From Bordetella petrii (lineage in GTDB: Bacteria > Pseudomonadota > Gammaproteobacteria > Burkholderiales > Burkholderiaceae_B): 64,000 bases of DNA. The DNA is taken from assembly GCF_017356245.1 (NCBI RefSeq), contig NZ_JAFMZZ010000001.1, positions 884,262 to 948,261 on the forward strand, written 5' to 3'. Both the position numbers and the translations under genes were made by a program. Positions within the stretch are counted from its first letter, which is position 1. The number at the start of each line of letters is the position of its first letter. The notes below the pieces were generated by a model, which saw nothing but the letters and a program-made list of their open reading frames with translations, was not told where the DNA came from and made no database searches. Positions 60,966 to 64,000 of this stretch are shown here, one piece after another.

Positions 60966-61136
60966 ATGCAAACCGTAACCTCTGCCCCCACCCTGCCCCT
61001 CGACGACAGCCAACGCGTGCGCTGCGAAATCTGGACGCGCGTCATGGGCTATCACCGCCCGGTCACCTCGTTCAATACCGGCAAGCAGGGCGAATTCAAT
61101 GAACGCCGCTTCTTCTCCGAACAACGCGCTGCCTGA
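60966..61136 (+). CDS. separate glycyl-radical domain of NrdD (56 residues)
   Basis: A small protein containing CEIWTRVMGYHRPVTSF followed by NTGKQGEFNERRFF. This matches the C-terminal glycyl-radical segment of class III reductases (RVCGY and NAGKQEE in E. coli). Gly28 would hold the radical. It has its own strong site (ACAGGAGCTCTC before ATG) and lies in a different frame from nrdD, 68 bases downstream, so it looks like an independent gene. Together with NrdD it gives 724 residues, close to the 712 of E. coli NrdD. nrdG starts inside it. GrcA is a known parallel: a separate glycyl-radical subunit that rescues pyruvate formate-lyase. Confidence 0.88.
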   Translation: MQTVTSAPTLPLDDSQRVRCEIWTRVMGYHRPVTSFNTGKQGEFNERRFFSEQRAA

Positions 61137-61860
61137 CGCCGGCGGCGCCGTCCCCCGATGGGCCGCGGCGCCGCCAGCCATGCTGGCGGTGCCGCGCGGC
61201 GAACCCTCCATCGGCGGCATCGTGCCCTATTCCAGCGTCGACTGGCCCGGCATGCTGGCCTGCGTGGTGTTCATCGCCGGATGCCCCTGGCGCTGCAGTT
61301 ACTGTCACAACCCGCACCTGCAAGTGCGCGGCGGCCACTACGACTGGAACGCCGTGCTCGAATTCCTGCGTAGCCGGCAGGGCCTGCTCGACGCGGTGGT
61401 CTTCTCGGGCGGCGAACCGCTCAGCGAACCCCGCCTGCCGCAAATGGTGCGCGCGGTCAGGACACTGGGGTTCCGCGTGGCACTGCATACGGCGGGCATC
61501 TACCCGTCGCGTCTGCGCGAACTGCTGCCCAGCCTCGACTGGGTGGGTTTCGACGTCAAGGCCGATGCCGCGGGCCACGATGCCCTCACCGGCCGCACAG
61601 GCACTTACCCGGCCGCCCAGGCCTGCCTCGATTCGCTGCTGGCCAGCCGCGCCAATTTCGAATGCCGTACCACCTGGCACCCCGACTGGTTGACCGAGCC
61701 CGCCCTGCTCGACCTGGCGCGCGATCTCGCCCGGCGCGGTGTGCGCCATTACACGGTGCAAAACCATCGCCCCTCGCCCGGCTCCGCGCCCTCCGCCGCG
61801 CTCAGCGCCGCCGCGCTCGACGAACTCCAGGCGCTCTTTCCGCAATTCCTCTATCGCTAA
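61099..61860 (+). CDS. nrdG: NrdG-type radical SAM activase
   Basis: A 253-residue radical SAM protein that generates the glycyl radical on NrdD. The cluster motif is CPWRCSYC (Cys62, Cys66, Cys69), preceded by GIVPYSSVDWPG; FSGGEPL is the SAM-binding motif. ATG at 61099 overlaps the glycyl-radical gene by 38 bases in another frame. A later ATG at 61180 would remove the overlap but lacks a ribosome binding site; both retain the cluster. The length is longer than E. coli NrdG (154) and closer to the larger NrdG-like activases. Confidence 0.9.
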   Translation: MNAASSPNNALPDAGGAVPRWAAAPPAMLAVPRGEPSIGGIVPYSSVDWPGMLACVVFIAGCPWRCSYCHNPHLQVRGGHYDWNAVLEFLRSRQGLLDAVVFSGGEPLSEPRLPQMVRAVRTLGFRVALHTAGIYPSRLRELLPSLDWVGFDVKADAAGHDALTGRTGTYPAAQACLDSLLASRANFECRTTWHPDWLTEPALLDLARDLARRGVRHYTVQNHRPSPGSAPSAALSAAALDELQALFPQFLYR

Positions 61861-61864
61861 TACC

Positions 61865-61913
61865 TTGACATAGCGCAATACACAGCTGGGGCTCATCGCC
61901 TACCGTTGCGCTA
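61865..61913. promoter_or_regulatory. FNR-like box and dyad upstream of the flavoprotein gene
   Basis: TTGAC-ATAG-CGCAA (61865-61878) resembles the two boxes near hemN/nrdD. TAGCGCAA (61871-61878) and TTGCGCTA (61906-61913) also form an inverted repeat with a 27-base spacer. Either reading suggests a regulatory site for the gene at 61940; the FNR match is weaker here. Confidence 0.4.
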
Positions 61914-61939
61914 TTGCCCAAATTAGGGATTCTGTATCC

Positions 61940-63133
61940 ATGTGGTTCAAAACACTGACTCTCGCCGGCCGTGAGCTGCTACCCATCGTCCAAGGCGGCA
62001 TGGGGGTGGGCATCTCGGCGCATCGCCTGGCCGGCGCGGTCGCAAGCGAAAACGCCATCGGCACCATCGCCAGCGTCGACCTGCGCCATCACCACCCCGA
62101 CCTGCTCGAAAAAACCATCAAGTGCCGCGACCGGGATGCCATCGACCAGGCCAACCGCACGGCGCTCGACCGCGAAATCCAGGCCGCGCGCCAGCTGTCC
62201 AGGGGCCGCGGCCTGATTGCCGTCAATGTCATGAAAGCGGTGCGCGATCACGCGGCCCTGGTGAAACAGGCCTGCGAAAGCGGCGCCGATGCCATCGTCA
62301 TGGGCGCCGGCCTGCCGCTCGATCTCCCCGAAATGACGGCGGGCCACGACAAGGTCGCCCTCATTCCCATTCTTTCAGAAGCGCGCGGTGTCGCCGTCGT
62401 GCTTAAAAAATGGCTTAAAAAGGGCCGGCTGGCCTCCGCCGTGGTCATCGAGCACCCCGCCCACGCCGGCGGCCACCTGGGCGCCAGCAAGCTGTCCGAA
62501 CTGCGCGACGAGCGCTTCAGTTTCGGCAAGGTGCTGGCCGAATGCCGGGCGCTGTTCGACGAGCTCGGCCTCAGCCGCGATGCGCCCAAGCTCATCGTGG
62601 CCGGCGGGGTGGGCAGCCACGACAAGGTCAGGCATTGGCTCTCCCATGGGGCCGATGCGGTGCAGGTGGGCACGGCCTTTGCCGTTACCGAAGAAGGCGA
62701 CGCGCACCAGAACTTCAAGCAGGTGCTCATCGACGCCGACCCTTCCCAGCTCAAAGAATTCATCAGCGTGGCCGGCCTGCCGGCCCGCGCCGTGGCCACG
62801 CCCTGGCTGGTGCGCTACCTGCGCCAGGAAAAGCGCCTGCAGGAAAACGCCAGGCCCGATCCGCGCCGCTGCACCCAGCGCATGGATTGCCTGACCCAAT
62901 GCGGATTGCGCGACGGCCTGGCCCGTTTCGGCCAGTTCTGCATCGACCTGAAGCTGGCTGCCGCGGTGCGCGGAGAAGTCGACAAGGGGCTGTTCTTCCG
63001 TGGCGGTTCGAAACTGCCCTTCGGCGATGCCATACGCCCTGTGCGCGAACTCATCGACTACCTGCTTCATGGTGTCATGCCAGCCAACGCGCCAATAGCG
63101 CCTGCCGGCAATACCGCCGCCGCGCTGGCCTGA
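61940..63133 (+). CDS. nitronate monooxygenase-like flavoprotein (NPD family)
   Basis: A 397-residue TIM-barrel flavoprotein. The N-terminus LPIVQGGMGVGISAHRLAGAV binds FMN phosphate; VIEHPAHAGGHLG near 170 contains the family His; VAGGVGSHDKVRHWLSHGADAVQVGTAF is another FMN block. The C-terminus has a cysteine pair (CTQRMDCLTQCG), uncommon in nitronate monooxygenases and perhaps a metal site. The role is uncertain, but its place after nrdG and before ubiT suggests a function under anaerobic conditions. A perfect ten-base hairpin follows the gene. Confidence 0.82.
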   Translation: MWFKTLTLAGRELLPIVQGGMGVGISAHRLAGAVASENAIGTIASVDLRHHHPDLLEKTIKCRDRDAIDQANRTALDREIQAARQLSRGRGLIAVNVMKAVRDHAALVKQACESGADAIVMGAGLPLDLPEMTAGHDKVALIPILSEARGVAVVLKKWLKKGRLASAVVIEHPAHAGGHLGASKLSELRDERFSFGKVLAECRALFDELGLSRDAPKLIVAGGVGSHDKVRHWLSHGADAVQVGTAFAVTEEGDAHQNFKQVLIDADPSQLKEFISVAGLPARAVATPWLVRYLRQEKRLQENARPDPRRCTQRMDCLTQCGLRDGLARFGQFCIDLKLAAAVRGEVDKGLFFRGGSKLPFGDAIRPVRELIDYLLHGVMPANAPIAPAGNTAAALA

Positions 63134-63146
63134 ATCCGCCCCGATC

Positions 63147-63169
63147 GCCGCTGCCCTGAGGGCAGCGGC
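63147..63169. terminator. hairpin between convergent genes
   Basis: GCCGCTGCCC (63147-63156) and GGGCAGCGGC (63160-63169) form a perfect ten-base stem with a TGA loop, 14 bases after the flavoprotein stop. It lacks a T-run but can serve both converging genes. Confidence 0.6.
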
Positions 63170-63184
63170 CAAACAACACTATCG

Positions 63185-63577
63185 CTAGGTATCTGCGTCA
63201 GCGTCGGCAGCCAGTTGCCGTGCCACGATAGACACAACCTCCCAGGCCGCCGCCCGCTCGGCTTCGGTGCTGTCTTCGTGGTACCGCTTGGTGGCGCCGT
63301 ACTGGTTCAACACCATGTGGCGCGTGGGCTCCACACCCACGCGGGCCAGGCAAGCCCTGGTGCACGCCAGCACGCAGCCATCCAATGCCAGAATGGGCCG
63401 CCCGCTGCGCGCCCGCTTCACCAGCATGGGCACGCCTCCACCCACGCCGCTGATGCACGACATTTCCGCCGCGTCCTCGTGATCCAGCCGCACGGCCAGG
63501 TAATTGGCCAGCTGCGCCACACTGGAACAGCCCGAACACGAATAGACCAGGGGCAGGGTCGGGTCAGGTGCGTTCAT
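63185..63577 (-). CDS. DGC-domain putative metal-binding protein
   Basis: A 130-residue cytoplasmic protein with a cysteine pattern: CSGC (Cys14, Cys17), MSCISGVGGG (Cys41), the DGC motif at Asp66-Gly67-Cys68, and Cys72 and Cys76. This fits the DGC family described as putative zinc-binding; activity is unknown. Such genes are often found with anaerobic respiration genes, which fits here. It begins four bases after the UbiT-like gene and is probably cotranscribed with it. Confidence 0.78.
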   Translation of the reverse strand: MNAPDPTLPLVYSCSGCSSVAQLANYLAVRLDHEDAAEMSCISGVGGGVPMLVKRARSGRPILALDGCVLACTRACLARVGVEPTRHMVLNQYGATKRYHEDSTEAERAAAWEVVSIVARQLAADADADT

Positions 63578-63581
63578 GGTG

Positions 63582-63998
63582 TCAGGCCTCCCCGCCTACG
63601 CGTCGCAGCCAGCCGGGCCGTTCGGTGGCGTCCAGCCAGTTTTTCACGATCAGCCCCAGCTCGGTATCGCCGGCGATGCGCAGGCGGCGCTGGAAAAACA
63701 AGGTGTCGGCATCCGAAGTGCCCCGCAGCAATGCCGCGAAATCACTCAGCGAGGCCCCCAGCTCGAGATCGACATCGGCAGCCCACAACGGCCGGAAGCG
63801 ACCCTGCCGGCAGGTGAAGCAGCTGCGCAGCCCCAGGTCTTCGACCTTGATGGCAAAGCGCTTGCCTTCGATTTCCGTGGGTGGCTGCAACCACTTGAAG
63901 TGGCGGGCGATTTCCAGGCCCAGCGCGAAATGCGCCGAGACCAGGGGGGCTGGCAGCAGGCGGTCAAGGCGCGACAACATGGCGGTAATGCGGTTCAT
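63582..63998 (-). CDS. ubiT: SCP2-domain protein, UbiT-like
   Basis: A 138-residue protein with an SCP2 lipid-binding domain (about 25-125: LGLRSCFTCRQGRFRPLWAADVDLELGASLSDFAALL, ADTLFFQRRL). UbiT is an accessory factor of oxygen-independent ubiquinone synthesis that binds isoprenoid intermediates. UbiU and UbiV genes would be expected just outside the window. ATG at 63998 lies at the window edge; an upstream start beyond base 64000 cannot be excluded, since E. coli UbiT is longer. Confidence 0.75.
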   Translation of the reverse strand: MNRITAMLSRLDRLLPAPLVSAHFALGLEIARHFKWLQPPTEIEGKRFAIKVEDLGLRSCFTCRQGRFRPLWAADVDLELGASLSDFAALLRGTSDADTLFFQRRLRIAGDTELGLIVKNWLDATERPGWLRRVGGEA

Positions 63999-64000
63999 GG

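Noticed and set aside
60880..60966. A simple sequencing frameshift as the reason for the short NrdD
   Set aside because: The small gene has its own start codon and strong ribosome binding site, and the 68-base gap encodes no continuation of NrdD in any frame that joins both parts. Resequencing would still be useful.
1..64000. CRISPR arrays, tRNA/rRNA genes, insertion sequences or phage genes
   Set aside because: No regularly spaced repeats, no tRNA-like cloverleaf and no transposase, integrase or phage structural protein motifs were noticed on reading both strands.

Overview
The window reads as chromosomal DNA of a high-GC betaproteobacterium, most likely of the Alcaligenaceae (Bordetella/Achromobacter group). 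The reasons are the Bug-type solute-binding protein, the APH-type homoserine kinase, the BPSS1780-type membrane protein, the leuC-leuD-leuB and rpsF-priB-rpsR-rplI gene orders, and the strongly GC-biased third codon positions. This assignment is an inference from protein families. No rRNA or tRNA gene, insertion sequence, prophage or CRISPR array was seen.

Layout. 1-16.6 kb is mostly housekeeping: the end of a LysR regulator, an rRNA pseudouridine synthase, ubiC, yaeQ, a LysE exporter, the leuCDB operon, an M48 lipoprotein peptidase, aroC, selO, a YihY membrane protein, a CBS-domain protein, dusA, thrB and a second LysR gene. 16.7-21.5 kb is a sulfur block (cysJ, cysI, a small ferritin-like gene, a 1-Cys peroxiredoxin). 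21.6-29.6 kb is a replication, ribosome and isoprenoid block, all on the minus strand (rpsF-priB-rpsR-rplI, a kinase-like gene, dnaB, folE2, and xseB-ispA-dxs). 29.7-32.7 kb is an accessory insert (IclR regulator, Bug protein, acyltransferase). It is followed by a Rieske oxygenase behind an attenuator-like leader, a PhnZ-like HD oxygenase and a mercaptopyruvate sulfurtransferase. 35.7-40.6 kb has three EamA transporters, htpX and a quinone reductase.

40.6-45.4 kb is a MarR-controlled tripartite efflux operon. A palindrome TGCCTAGGCA lies upstream of the pump, and a near copy sits inside the marR promoter. 45.6-57.3 kb combines a tartrate/D-malate dehydrogenase, a MocR regulator and a divergent operon. 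That operon carries an oligopeptide-type ABC importer, a class III aminotransferase, a cupin, a histone-deacetylase-like acetylpolyamine hydrolase and an EamA transporter, which suggests import and deacetylation of an N-acetylated amine.

57.3-64 kb is an anaerobic block: hemN, nrdD, nrdG, a nitronate-monooxygenase-like flavoprotein, a DGC-domain protein and a UbiT-like SCP2 protein. Two FNR/ANR-like boxes lie between the divergent hemN and nrdD. The most notable observation is here. The 668-residue NrdD keeps its ATP-cone, both active-site cysteines and its zinc site, but stops before the glycyl-radical motif. That motif (RVMGY) is encoded by a separate 56-codon gene with its own ribosome binding site, which then overlaps nrdG by 38 bases. 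The class III ribonucleotide reductase therefore appears to be split into two polypeptides.
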